Below, in pieces: positions 17,757 through 27,468 of a DNA stretch of 64,000 bases (its first letter is position 1; each line of letters begins with the position of its first letter). The translations under genes and the position numbers were made by a program. The notes beneath the pieces were generated by a model. It was not told the DNA's origin. It saw nothing but the letters and a program-made list of their open reading frames with translations, and made no database searches. Source of the DNA: Viridibacterium sp047600765. Lineage in GTDB: Bacteria > Pseudomonadota > Gammaproteobacteria > Burkholderiales > Rhodocyclaceae. The stretch lies in assembly GCA_047600765.1 (NCBI GenBank), contig JASGKF010000001.1, forward strand, positions 124,001 through 188,000, written 5' to 3'.

Positions 17757-18842
17757 CTAACGCCAGATGGAGAACGGCGACATGATCCAGACCCCCGTCA
17801 CCAGCACCCACAGGAGGCAGACAGGGATGAACACCTTCCAGCCCAGACGCATGATCTGGTCATAGCGGAAGCGCGGGAAGGTCGCACGGAACCACAGGAA
17901 CAAGAAGAGAATGAAAGCTGTCTTGCCGGCAAACCAGAAGAAGCCATCCGGCAGGAATCCGACCGGCGACAACCAGCCACCGAGGAAGAAGGACGCCGTC
18001 AGCGCCGAGACGAGAATCATGTTCGCGTACTCGGCAAGGAAGAACAGTGCGAAGGCCATGCCCGAGTATTCGACCATGTGACCCGCAACGATTTCCGACT
18101 CGCCTTCGACCACGTCGAACGGCGCGCGGTTGGTCTCAGCCACACCGGAGATCAGGTAAACAACAAACATGGGCAACAGCGGCAACCAGTTCCATGACAG
18201 GAAAGTCAGGCCACGATCAGCAAACCAGCCCTGCCCTTGACCACCCACGATGTCGGACAGATTCAGCGAACCCGACACCATCAGCACGCAAACCAGCGCA
18301 AAGCCCATCGACAGTTCGTACGACACCATCTGTGCCGCCGAGCGCATCGCACCAAGGAACGCGTACTTCGAGTTGGAGGCCCAACCAGCGATGATTACGC
18401 CGTACACGCCGAAGGACGTGATCGCCATCAGGTACAGCATGCCGGCATTGACATCGGCCAGCAGCAGCGTGTCGGAGAACGGCACCACCGCCCAAGCCGC
18501 CAGTGCAGGCGCCAGCGCCAGCACCGGAGCCAGCAGGAACAGGCCCTTGTTGGATTGCGACGGGACGATGACTTCCTTGAACAGCAGCTTCAGGCCGTCA
18601 GCCACCGGTTGCAGCAGACCCAGCGGACCGACACGATTCGGCCCGATACGCACCTGGATGTAACCGATGACCTTGCGCTCGGCCAGCGTCAGGTAGGCGA
18701 CGCAGCCGAAGATGGGCACCACGATGACGATGATCTTCAGCAGGGTCCACAGCAAGGGCCAGGCGGTCTGTACCCAGGCTTCGGGCACACCGACAAAACC
18801 AGTCACGGCCAGCAGCAACGAGAGGAGCAGGTTCTCGATCAT
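17757..18842 (-). CDS. nuoH: NADH-quinone oxidoreductase subunit H
   Basis: 361 residues, membrane subunit at the quinone-binding interface. GYIQVRIGPNRVGPLGLLQP, the quinone-site loop, is conserved, as are AETNRAPFDVVEGESEIVAG and RFRYDQIMRLGWK. ATG overlaps the nuoG stop (ATGA). In an organism that may use rhodoquinone, this is one of the subunits that would contact it. Confidence 0.97.
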   Translation of the reverse strand: MIENLLLSLLLAVTGFVGVPEAWVQTAWPLLWTLLKIIVIVVPIFGCVAYLTLAERKVIGYIQVRIGPNRVGPLGLLQPVADGLKLLFKEVIVPSQSNKGLFLLAPVLALAPALAAWAVVPFSDTLLLADVNAGMLYLMAITSFGVYGVIIAGWASNSKYAFLGAMRSAAQMVSYELSMGFALVCVLMVSGSLNLSDIVGGQGQGWFADRGLTFLSWNWLPLLPMFVVYLISGVAETNRAPFDVVEGESEIVAGHMVEYSGMAFALFFLAEYANMILVSALTASFFLGGWLSPVGFLPDGFFWFAGKTAFILFLFLWFRATFPRFRYDQIMRLGWKVFIPVCLLWVLVTGVWIMSPFSIWR

Positions 18843-21179
18843 CAGGCGCGCTCCACCGTCAGTTCGCTGAACAGGTCGCCCAGCGCCACGGTACTGGCAT
18901 GCGCTGCAGCGATGCGCACGACGCCTGCAGGCAAGGTGTCGTCGACACGCGCCTTGAGCACGACATCACCTTGCGCAGAGCGCACAGCCACCGGCATGCC
19001 GTCTTCGGCACCAATGCTGGCCAGCGTTGCGGACGCAAGACGCGCCACCGGCAATGCACTGTCACGCGTCTTCTGCAGGGCAGTCGCACGACGCACCAGC
19101 GGATCGGCGAAGTGGATGGGCACATCAGCAACGCGCTGCAAACCAGCCTGTACGCCAGCGGCAGCAGCCACCACGCCGGTTACGGCATTGCCAAGACGCG
19201 TAGCCGGCTCACCGAGGGCGAGCACTTCGCCGCGCACGTCTTCACTACTGTTCTGCTCGAAACCTTCAAGACCCAGCATGTTGCCAAGCACGCGCAGCAC
19301 CTTCCAGCCCGGACGCGTCTCGCCCGTCGGCTTGGCGACGGCATTGAAAGACTGCACCAGACCTTCTGTGTTGACGAAGCTGCCGGAGGTTTCCGGTAAA
19401 CGGCGCGATAGGCAACATCACGTCTGCGTACTCAGCCGCCTTGCCGACGAAACTGCCCAGGTAGATGACCGAAGCAGCGGCTTCCAGCGCAGCACGTGCG
19501 ACAGCACCGTTCGCGCAATCGAGCTCGGGCTCTGCCCCCATCACGATGTAAGCGCGCAGCTTGCCGTCAACGATGCTGCGGGCATTCGCCCCGCCAGTCG
19601 GCAGCGCATTGGCAAGATATCCACCCACCGAATTGGCAGCCTCGCCGATCACACCAAAGCTGGCTTCAGCAAGCTTGGCAATTTCCTGCGCGAGCAGATG
19701 CAGCGTGGCGTATTGCGGATGCTGCACGGCGAGGTTGCCCAGCAACACGGCGCGCTTCTCGCCACCATCAAGCATTTCTGCAATGGCTTCCGCCTCAGGC
19801 GTGATGCTGACGCTACCCAACACAGCTGCGCAGGACTCGGGCGCAGAAGCTCCTTTGAGCTTCAGTTGCGCAGCCAGCACCGCAGCCAGTGCCTCGACCA
19901 TGGCCGCGGGTGTCACGATGGATTCCGCTTCAACAGGAATCAGCCAGTCTTCGCGTGCCACATGCACACGCGCCAGCTTGCCCCAATGACGCACGGACTG
20001 ACGCAGGCGCTGCGCAAGCAGCGGATGATCCTTGCGCAGGAAGCTGCCGATCACCAGCGTCGCATCCAGCGTCGACACATCGGCGACCTTCATGCCCAAC
20101 CAGGGCGCGCCAGCGAGCTTGCCATCCAGCGAGAAGTCACGCTGACGCAGGCGGAAATCCACCTTGTCGCTACCCAGACCACGCACCAGCTTCTGTGCGA
20201 GATACATTTCTTCCAGCGTGGCTTGCGGCGAAAGCAGCGCACCCACGTTAGCTGCTCCATGATCGGCAATGATGTCGCGCAGGGTCTTGGTGACGTAGTC
20301 CAGCGCCGTCTGCCAATCCACGTCGTGCCATTCACCACCGTGCTTGATACGAGGCTGCGTCAGTCGATCTGCTGCGTCCAGGCCTTCGTAGGAGAAGCGA
20401 TCCTTGTCCGACAGCCAGCATTCGTTGACGGCTTCGTTCTCGAACGGCAGCACGCGCATCACCACGTCGTGCTTGGTCTGCACGATGAGGTTGGCGCCCA
20501 GCGAATCATGCGGGCTCACCGACTTGCGACGCGCCAGTTCCCAGGTACGCGCAGCAAAGCGGAACGGCTTGGAGGTCAGCGCACCGACTGGACACAGGTC
20601 GATGGCGTTGCCGGAGAGTTCGGAGTCGACCGTGCGGTCGACGAAAGCCTGGATCTCGGAATGCTCGCCACGGCCAGCCATGCCCAGTTCCATGATGCCG
20701 GAGATTTCCTGACCGAAACGCACACAGCGCGTGCAGTGGATGCAACGCGTCATGTCGGTGTTGATCAGGGCACCGAGGTTCTTGTTGAAGACGACGCGCT
20801 TTTCTTCCTTGTAGCGCGAAGCCGAGCCGCCGTAACCGACGGCCAGATCCTGCAGCTGACACTCGCCGCCCTGGTCACAGATCGGGCAATCCAGCGGGTG
20901 GTTGATGAGCAGGAATTCCATCACCGACTTCTGCGCCTTCACGGCCTTGTCGGAGTGGGTCGTCACCTTCATGCCCGGCGTCACCGGCGTCGCGCAGGCG
21001 GGCAGCGCCTTGGGCGCCTTCTCGACGTCAACGAGGCACATGCGGCAGTTGGCCGCGATGGACAGTTTCTTGTGATAGCAGAAGTGCGGAACGTACGCGC
21101 CAATCTTGTTGGCAGCATCCATCACGGTGCTGCCATCGGCGACCTCGATCTTCTGCCCGTCAATTTCGATCTCTAGCAT
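18842..21179 (-). CDS. nuoG: NADH-quinone oxidoreductase subunit G (frame interrupted by one extra base)
   Basis: Peripheral-arm subunit with a 2Fe-2S ferredoxin domain (HFCYHKKLSIAANCRMCLVD), the His/Cys cluster (CDQGGECQLQDLAVGYG) and 4Fe-4S motifs (CIHCTRCVRFGQEI), followed by a molybdopterin-oxidoreductase-like domain. The frame breaks near residue 595: the sequence reads ACCGGAAACC where ACCGAAACC is needed. Dropping one C at 19393/19394 joins MLPIAPFTETSGSFVNTEG to the downstream frame ending at 18842, about 778 residues in all. Every other nuo gene is intact, so this is more likely a consensus error than a dead subunit. Confidence 0.93.
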
Positions 21180-21185
21180 CTGTGA

Positions 21186-22517
21186 TCAGCCCACGTAAAT
21201 CTTGCTGCCGTCGCGCTGCGTGGCGACAGGCACGACACAGCACTTGTTGTCGACGTGATACTGGAACTCGTCGCGGAAATGCTTGATGAAGCTACGCACC
21301 GGCATCGCTGCGGCATCGCCCAGCGCGCAGATGGTGCGGCCCATGATGTTCTCGGCCACGTTGTCGAGCACAGCCAGGTCTTCTTCACGACCCAGACCGT
21401 GTTCGATGCGGTGGATGATGCGATACAGCCAGCCCGTGCCTTCGCGGCAAGGCGTGCACTGACCGCAAGACTCTTCGTGATAGAAGTAGGCCAGACGCTC
21501 CAGCGCCTTGACCATGCAAGTCGTCTCGTCCATCACGATGACCGCGCCCGAACCCAGCATGGAGCCGGCCTTCGAGATCGCGTCGTAGTCCATCGTCAGG
21601 CCCATCATCACGTCACCCGGAATCACCGGCGCCGACGAACCACCAGGAATCACGGCCTTGATCTTGCGGCCACCGCGCATGCCACCCGCCATTTCCAGCA
21701 GGGTTGCGAACGGCGTGCCGAGCGGGATCTCGTAGTTGCCGGGCTTGTTGACGTGGCCCGACACCGAGAACAGCTTGGTGCCACCATTGTTGGGCTTACC
21801 CAGTTCGAGGAACTTGTCACCGCCCTCACGAATGATGAAAGGCACCGACGCAAAGGTCTCGGTGTTGTTGATCGTCGTCGGCTTGCCGTACAGGCCGAAA
21901 CTCGCCGGGAACGGCGGCTTGAAACGCGGTTGGCCCTTCTTGCCTTCTAGCGATTCGAGCAGCGCAGTCTCTTCGCCACAGATGTAGGCACCATAACCGT
22001 GATGCGCGTACAGCTCGAAGCTGAAGTCCGAACCCATGATGTTCTGACCCAGGAAGCCCGCTGCGCGCGCCTCGTCCAGCGCCTCTTCAAAGCGCTGATA
22101 CACGTCGAACACTTCGCCGTGAATGTAGTTGTAGCCGACGCCGCTGGTCATCGCGTAACCGGCAATGATCATGCCTTCGATGACCGTGTGCGGGTTGTAA
22201 CGCAGGATGTCGCGGTCCTTGAATGTGCCCGGCTCGCCTTCGTCCGAGTTACAGACCACGTACTTCGCGCCGGGGAAAGCGCGCGGCATGAAGCTCCACT
22301 TCAGGCCCGTCGGAAAGCCTGCACCACCACGACCGCGCAATGCCGACTTCTTGAGTTCGGCAATGATCTCGTCGGGCGTGATCTTGTTGGCGATGATCTT
22401 CTTCAGCGCGTCGTAACCGCCACGCTTGACGTAGTCGGCCAGACGCCAGGTCGATTCGCTGGCGATGCCATCGAGGATGATGCCGTGTCCGCTCGGCAAG
22501 CTCGTCGTCTCGCTCAT
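21186..22517 (-). CDS. nuoF: NADH-quinone oxidoreductase subunit F
   Basis: 443 residues from ATG 22517 (MSETTSLPSGHG). FMN/NADH site motifs GRGGAGFPTGLKWSFMP and CNSDEGEPGTFKDRDILRYN are present, as is the 4Fe-4S motif SCGQCTPCREGTGW. It accepts electrons from NADH. Six nt before nuoG; overlaps the nuoE stop. Confidence 0.97.
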   Translation of the reverse strand: MSETTSLPSGHGIILDGIASESTWRLADYVKRGGYDALKKIIANKITPDEIIAELKKSALRGRGGAGFPTGLKWSFMPRAFPGAKYVVCNSDEGEPGTFKDRDILRYNPHTVIEGMIIAGYAMTSGVGYNYIHGEVFDVYQRFEEALDEARAAGFLGQNIMGSDFSFELYAHHGYGAYICGEETALLESLEGKKGQPRFKPPFPASFGLYGKPTTINNTETFASVPFIIREGGDKFLELGKPNNGGTKLFSVSGHVNKPGNYEIPLGTPFATLLEMAGGMRGGRKIKAVIPGGSSAPVIPGDVMMGLTMDYDAISKAGSMLGSGAVIVMDETTCMVKALERLAYFYHEESCGQCTPCREGTGWLYRIIHRIEHGLGREEDLAVLDNVAENIMGRTICALGDAAAMPVRSFIKHFRDEFQYHVDNKCCVVPVATQRDGSKIYVG

Positions 22518-22990
22518 TTGGACAGCTCCGCGATCAGCGCATCGATGCGCGCACGATCCATCTTGCAGCACATGCGATGGTTGTTATCAAGGATCACCGG
22601 CGCGTCACCGCAAGCGCCCATGCACTCGCCTTCCTTGAGCGTGAAGTTACCGTCAGCCGTGGTTTCGTTGAAACCGATGCCCAGCTTTTCCTTCAGGTAC
22701 TCGGCCGCCTCTTCACCACCCGACAGTGCGCAAGGCAGGTTGGTACAGACGGTGATCTTGTGACGCCCGACCGGCTTGAGGTCGTACATGTTGTAGAAGG
22801 TCGCAACTTCGAGCGCCGCCATGGCCGGCATGCCGAGGTAGTCGGCCACGAAGGCGATGGTCTCGTTGGCGAGCCAGCCCTTCTCGACTTGCGCAATGCG
22901 CAAGGCCGACATGACGGCGGACTGCTTCTGGTCGGCCGGATATTTGGCAACTTCGCGATCGATCTGCTTCAGGGATTCTGCGCTGAGCAT
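22514..22990 (-). CDS. nuoE: NADH-quinone oxidoreductase subunit E
   Basis: 158 residues, thioredoxin-like 2Fe-2S subunit. Cluster N1a ligands appear in CTNLPCALSG and CMGACGDAP. EKGWLANE and EVATFYNMYDLKPVG are conserved. Pairs with NuoF in the NADH dehydrogenase module. Confidence 0.97.
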   Translation of the reverse strand: MLSAESLKQIDREVAKYPADQKQSAVMSALRIAQVEKGWLANETIAFVADYLGMPAMAALEVATFYNMYDLKPVGRHKITVCTNLPCALSGGEEAAEYLKEKLGIGFNETTADGNFTLKEGECMGACGDAPVILDNNHRMCCKMDRARIDALIAELSK

Positions 22991-22999
22991 GTTCTTCTC

Positions 23000-24253
23000 T
23001 TACCTGTCGATTTCGCCAAACACGATGTCCATCGTACCGATGATGGCGACAACGTCTGCAATCATGTGCCCGCGCGCCAGTTCATCCATGGCAGCAAGGT
23101 GGGCAAAGCCTGGGGCACGCAGCTTCAGGCGATAAGGCTTGTTGGCACCATCCGAGATGGCATAGACGCCGAACTCTCCCTTGGGATGTTCGACAGCCGC
23201 ATAGGCCTCACCCGGCGGAACGTGGATGCCTTCAGTGAAGAGCTTGAAGTGGTGAATCAGCTCTTCCATGTTTTCCTTCATCTTCTCGCGGGCAGGCGGC
23301 GCCACCTTGTGGTTGCCCGTGATGACGGGACCAGGATTCTTGCGCAACCAGTCGATGCACTGCTTGACGATGCGGTTGCTCTGACGCATCTCTTCCATGC
23401 GGCAAAGGTAACGGTCGTAACAGTCACCGCTCACACCCACAGGCACGTCGAAGTCGACCTTGTCGTAAACCTCGTAGGGCTGCTTCTTGCGCAGATCCCA
23501 TTCGATGCCGGAACCGCGCAACATCGGGCCAGTGAAGCCCAGTGCCAGTGCGCGCTCAGGCGTAACGATGCCAATGTCCACCGTACGTTGCTTCCAGATG
23601 CGGTTGTCCGTCAGCAGCGTGTGGTATTCGTCGATGTAGATCGGGAAGCGGTTGGTGAAGTCTTCCAGGAAATCGAGCAGCGAACCTTCGCGCGTCTCGT
23701 TAAGTTTCTTAACCGTCGCCGCGCTCTTGAACTTTGACACCTCGTACTTCGGCATGCTGTCCGGCAGGTCGCGGTAGACACCGCCCGGACGATAGTAGGC
23801 TGCGTGCATGCGCGCGCCTGACACGGCTTCGTACACGTCCATGAGGTCTTCACGCTCACGGAAGGTATAGAGCACCATGGTCATCGCGCCAATATCCAGC
23901 GCGTGCGTACCGATGTTCAGCAAGTGATTGAGAATGCGCGTGACTTCATCGAACATCACACGGATGTACTGCGCACGCAACGGCACTTCGATGCCCAGCA
24001 GCTTCTCGATGGCCATGCAGTAGGCGTGCTCGTTGCACATCATCGACACGTAGTCGAGACGGTCCATGTAAGGCACGGACTGGATCCAGGTGCGCGTCTC
24101 GGCAAGCTTCTCGGTGCCACGGTGCAGCAAGCCGACGTGCGGATCGGCGCGCTCGACGACCTCGCCATCAAGTTCCAGCACCAGACGCAGCACGCCGTGC
24201 GCGGACGGGTGCTGCGGACCGAAATTGATCGTGTAGTTGCGGATCTCAGCCAT
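23000..24253 (-). CDS. nuoD: NADH-quinone oxidoreductase subunit D
   Basis: 417 residues from ATG 24253 (MAEIRNYTINFGPQHPSAHG). This 49-kDa-type subunit forms the quinone cavity; the conserved His and Tyr region (FGPQHPSAHGVLRLVLELDG, LLHRGTEKL) is intact, as are the C-terminal ELARGHMIADVVAIIGTMDI and FGEIDR. Overlaps the nuoC end. Confidence 0.97.
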   Translation of the reverse strand: MAEIRNYTINFGPQHPSAHGVLRLVLELDGEVVERADPHVGLLHRGTEKLAETRTWIQSVPYMDRLDYVSMMCNEHAYCMAIEKLLGIEVPLRAQYIRVMFDEVTRILNHLLNIGTHALDIGAMTMVLYTFREREDLMDVYEAVSGARMHAAYYRPGGVYRDLPDSMPKYEVSKFKSAATVKKLNETREGSLLDFLEDFTNRFPIYIDEYHTLLTDNRIWKQRTVDIGIVTPERALALGFTGPMLRGSGIEWDLRKKQPYEVYDKVDFDVPVGVSGDCYDRYLCRMEEMRQSNRIVKQCIDWLRKNPGPVITGNHKVAPPAREKMKENMEELIHHFKLFTEGIHVPPGEAYAAVEHPKGEFGVYAISDGANKPYRLKLRAPGFAHLAAMDELARGHMIADVVAIIGTMDIVFGEIDR

Positions 24254-24851
24254 GGCCGACATCTCCATAGCTGTCTTCGCGCACGATGCGCGGCGTGACT
24301 TCGCGAGGCTCAATGGTCACAGGTTGATAGATGACGCGCCCCTGCTCCGGGTCGTAACGCATTTCCATGTAGCCCGACACCGGGAAGTCCTTGCGGAAGG
24401 GATGACCGACGAAGCCATAGTCAGTAAGGATGCGGCGCAAGTCGGGGTGTCCTTCGAACATGATGCCAACCATGTCGAACGCTTCGCGCTCGAACCAGTT
24501 GGCAGCAGGCCAGACATTCACCACCGAGGAGACCACAGGAAACTCGTCATCCGGCGCGAACACGCGCACACGCAGGCGCCAGTTGTTCGCCACCGATAGC
24601 AGGTGCAGTACTGCTGCGTAACGACGCTCTCCCAGTCGGCTGGCGGCATAGGTCTGATAGTCCACGCCACACAGATCAATCAGCTGCTCGAATCGCAGCG
24701 AGGGATGATCCCGCAAGGCTTCCACCAGGCGCAGATAGTCCGCCGCCTCTACTTCCAGAGTCACTTCGTCAACTGCCATGACGGGAGTGAGCTCCCATCC
24801 TGCGAACGCAGTTCCCAGCGCCTCAACCAGACGTTCAAGCCTTGAGCTCAT
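24246..24851 (-). CDS. nuoC: NADH-quinone oxidoreductase subunit C
   Basis: 201 residues, 30-kDa subunit. The signature WFEREAFDMVGIMFEGHPDL is complete, then RRILTDYGFVGHPFRKDFPV. Separate from NuoD, as in betaproteobacteria, not fused as in E. coli. Confidence 0.97.
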   Translation of the reverse strand: MSSRLERLVEALGTAFAGWELTPVMAVDEVTLEVEAADYLRLVEALRDHPSLRFEQLIDLCGVDYQTYAASRLGERRYAAVLHLLSVANNWRLRVRVFAPDDEFPVVSSVVNVWPAANWFEREAFDMVGIMFEGHPDLRRILTDYGFVGHPFRKDFPVSGYMEMRYDPEQGRVIYQPVTIEPREVTPRIVREDSYGDVGHG

Positions 24852-24861
24852 TCTTCAAACC

Positions 24862-25338
24862 TTAGCGGGCAATGGTATTGGTGCGCTTGATCTTGTTCTG
24901 CAGCTGGATCACGCCATAGAGCAGCGCCTCTGCCGTCGGAGGACAGCCGGGCACATAGACGTTGACCGGCACAATGCGGTCGCAGCCGCGCACCACGGAA
25001 TAGGAGTAGTGGTAATAACCGCCACCATTGGCACAGGAGCCCATGGAAATCACCCAGCGCGGCTCGGCCATCTGGTCGTACACACGACGCAAGGCAGGCG
25101 CCATCTTGTTGCAGAGCGTGCCTGCAACAATCATGAGGTCGGATTGGCGGGGACTGGGGCGGAAGACGACCCCGAAACGGTCAAGGTCGTAGCGGGAACA
25201 TCCCGCATGGATCATCTCGACCGCACAACAGGCCAGACCAAAAGTCATGGGCCACAGGGAGCCGGTACGCGTCCAGTTGATGACGGTGTCGAGCGTAGTC
25301 GTCGCGAAGCCTTCGCGAAAGACGCCTTCAATACTCAC
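24862..25338 (-). CDS. nuoB: NADH-quinone oxidoreductase subunit B
   Basis: 158 residues, ligates the terminal cluster N2 with the tandem Cys pair in FGLACCAVEM, the Cys of MGSCANGGGYYHYSYSVV and the VPGCPP Cys. Residue 126 is Asn (PVNVYVPGC) where the family has Asp (PVDIYVPGC). The codon is AAC after GTC, the same anomaly seen five times in typA. Confidence 0.96.
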   Translation of the reverse strand: MSIEGVFREGFATTTLDTVINWTRTGSLWPMTFGLACCAVEMIHAGCSRYDLDRFGVVFRPSPRQSDLMIVAGTLCNKMAPALRRVYDQMAEPRWVISMGSCANGGGYYHYSYSVVRGCDRIVPVNVYVPGCPPTAEALLYGVIQLQNKIKRTNTIAR

Positions 25339-25467
25339 GACGGTTTCCTCAATTCAGTTGGGGTGACACTGCAGACCTGCTCACCCGGTCACCCCACGCA
25401 TGCGACAAACCGGACAAACCGGGACCTGCCAAGCAAAACGCGAAACTGCCGGATGCCGCACGGGAGT

Positions 25468-25842
25468 TTATTCCCAGTCGAGCGCACCCTTTTTCCAGAC
25501 ATAAACGTAACCGATGACGAGTATGCCCAGAAAAACAAACATTTCCATGAAACCGAACATGCGTAGCGCTTCGGCGCCAGCAATATCCTTGACGATCGAA
25601 GCCCAAGGCAGAAGGAATGCCACTTCGAGATCGAACAGGATGAATAGGATGGCAATGAGGTAGTAGCGGACGTCAAATTTCATCCGCGCGTCTTCGAAAG
25701 CTTCGAAGCCACACTCATAAGGGGAATTTTTTTCTGCGTCGGGCCTATGCGGGGCGAGAACCCAACCGAGAACAACAGGAACAACGCCGATAACTACCCC
25801 AAGGATGATGAACAACAGCACCGGGAAGTAGTTTTCCAGCAT
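25468..25842 (-). CDS. nuoA: NADH-quinone oxidoreductase subunit A
   Basis: 124 residues, three membrane helices; the hallmark YECGFEAFEDARMKFDVRYY, containing the Cys of the ND3-type loop, and ILFDLEVAFLLPWA are present. First gene of the operon. An unusually long 129-bp gap without a recognisable gene separates it from nuoB. Confidence 0.97.
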   Translation of the reverse strand: MLENYFPVLLFIILGVVIGVVPVVLGWVLAPHRPDAEKNSPYECGFEAFEDARMKFDVRYYLIAILFILFDLEVAFLLPWASIVKDIAGAEALRMFGFMEMFVFLGILVIGYVYVWKKGALDWE

Positions 25843-25873
25843 TTTTCCCCCACTAGATCAACTGGCGTTGATG

Positions 25874-25898
25874 AGAAAACGCCCGCAAATGCGGGCGT
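25874..25898 (-). terminator. Terminator after tRNA-Leu, before nuoA
   Basis: Arms ACGCCCGC / GCGGGCGT with a 4-nt loop; on the minus strand the hairpin is followed by TTTTC. It separates the secG-tRNA transcript from the nuo operon. Confidence 0.8.
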
Positions 25899-25909
25899 CT
25901 CGAGATTCA

Positions 25910-25994
25910 TGGTGCCGACGGTGAGACTCGAACTCACACGGCTTGCGCCACCACCCCCTCAAGATGGCGTGTTTACCAATTTCACCACGTCGGC
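25910..25994 (-). tRNA. tRNA-Leu (anticodon GAG)
   Basis: 85 nt including an encoded CCA. Acceptor arms GCCGACG and CGTCGGC pair. The anticodon stem CCATC/GGTGG encloses the loop TTGAGGG. A variable arm of class II length and the T-loop GTTCGAGTC are present. The location between secG and nuoA is common in proteobacteria. Confidence 0.95.
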
Positions 25995-26064
25995 ACGCTC
26001 AAAACTGAGCGAATTATAACCCTGTCGCCAAAATGCTGCCAAGCAACAGAGCCAGCAAAACCAC

Positions 26065-26409
26065 TTACTTGGGCAACTCGCCTGCCTGGGGAGCCGATGC
26101 TGCTGGCTCCACCACTGCACCAGACTGCTCCGAGAGCGTATCCAGCACACTCTTCGGCGCACTGCTGCGCTGACCTGCCAGATACGTCAGGGTCAGGCTG
26201 GTGACAAAGAAGATCGTTGCGAGCACTGCGGTCGTGCGACTGAGGAAGTTCGCAGACCCCGAAGCACCGAACAGACTGCCCGATGCGCCGCCGCCAAAGG
26301 AGGCACCAACGTCAGCGCCCTTGCCATGCTGAAGCAGCACGAACACGATGACCGCGAGGCCAACGAGCACATGCACAACCAGCACAAGACTGCCAAAGAA
26401 ACCGCTCAT
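26065..26409 (-). CDS. secG: Preprotein translocase subunit SecG
   Basis: 114 residues with two hydrophobic segments (SLVLVVHVLVGLAVIVFVLL and TTAVLATIFFVTSLTLTYLA) flanking the conserved QHGKGADVGASFGGGASGSL loop. Auxiliary subunit of SecYEG. No tpiA lies upstream here; the neighbour is fpr. Confidence 0.95.
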   Translation of the reverse strand: MSGFFGSLVLVVHVLVGLAVIVFVLLQHGKGADVGASFGGGASGSLFGASGSANFLSRTTAVLATIFFVTSLTLTYLAGQRSSAPKSVLDTLSEQSGAVVEPAASAPQAGELPK

Positions 26410-26494
26410 CGTTAGCTACCTGAAAGGCCGCCCAAAAAAGAAGCGGAATTATAGCCACGGATCCGCAGCACAGCAAGGTCAGCCCAAGGTTTTT

Positions 26495-27271
26495 TTAGCG
26501 CTCAACGAAGGCGCGCTCGATGACGTAATCGCCAGGCTCGCCCACTCCCGGAGAAATGTGGAAGCCGCGTGCATCCAGCAAGGCTGCCGTCTCGTTGTTC
26601 ATGGACGGGCTGCCGCAAATCATGACGCGGTCGGTTTCGGGATTCAGCGGGGGCAGGCCCAGATCGTCGGTCAGCTTGTTGCTGATGATCAGATCGGTGA
26701 CACGCCCCTGGTTGCGGAAAGGCTCGCGCGTCACGCTGGGGTAGTACAACAGTTGCTCCTTCACGATCTCGCCGAACAGTTCGTCGTTCGGCAACTCTTC
26801 AGTGAGGTATTCCTGGTAAGCCAACTCGCTGACGGTACGGACACCGTGGAATAGCACAACCTTTTCGAAGCGCTCATAGACTTCGGGATCACGCACCAGG
26901 CTCATGAACGGCGCAAGGCCCGTACCCGTACCCAGCATGAACAGGGTCTTGCCGGGCTTGAGGTCATCCAGCACTAGCGTGCCGGTGGGCTTCTTGCCGA
27001 TCAGGATCTCATCGCCTTCCTTCAGGTGCTGCAGGCGCGAAGTCAAGGGACCGTTGGGCACCTTGATGCTGAAGAACTCCAGATGCTCTTCGTAATTGGC
27101 ACTGGCAATGCTGTAGGCGCGCAGGATGGGCTTGCCTTCGGTGGCCAGCCCGATCATCACGAAGTGACCGTTGCGGAAACGGAAGCCCGGGTCGCGCGTG
27201 GTCTTGAATGAGAACAGCGAGTCGTTCCAGTGATGAACGCTGATGACCTTCTCGGGAGCTACAGCCGCCAT
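26495..27271 (-). CDS. fpr: Ferredoxin/flavodoxin-NADP+ reductase
   Basis: 258 residues. FAD-binding RAYSIAS, NADP-binding GTGTGLAPFMSLVRDPEVYE and CGSPSMNNE, and the C-terminal FVER typical of bacterial subclass FPRs. It exchanges electrons between NADPH and ferredoxin or flavodoxin, with roles in oxidative stress and iron-sulphur repair. GAGG lies 6 nt before the ATG. Divergent from rquA. Confidence 0.93.
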   Translation of the reverse strand: MAAVAPEKVISVHHWNDSLFSFKTTRDPGFRFRNGHFVMIGLATEGKPILRAYSIASANYEEHLEFFSIKVPNGPLTSRLQHLKEGDEILIGKKPTGTLVLDDLKPGKTLFMLGTGTGLAPFMSLVRDPEVYERFEKVVLFHGVRTVSELAYQEYLTEELPNDELFGEIVKEQLLYYPSVTREPFRNQGRVTDLIISNKLTDDLGLPPLNPETDRVMICGSPSMNNETAALLDARGFHISPGVGEPGDYVIERAFVER

Positions 27272-27468
27272 GCTTGCCTCTACAGGAGTGAATGCGATGC
27301 AGCAACTTTAGGGCAGTTGGCTCACGAGGGTAATGGAGGGGGTTCTATCGATACATAACAAGAGGTTATCCAGTACCGACGCGGCTTTACGGGGCGGATT
27401 TGCCTTGGCGCAAAGATCGTTCATTTCGGCCGGGATAATCTCCAGTTATCGCAAAACGGGAAAACGCC

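Noticed and set aside
18237..21176. 979-codon plus-strand open frame antisense to nuoG
   Set aside because: No recognisable domain and composition rich in Arg, His and Gln; it mirrors codon bias of the real nuoG on the other strand.
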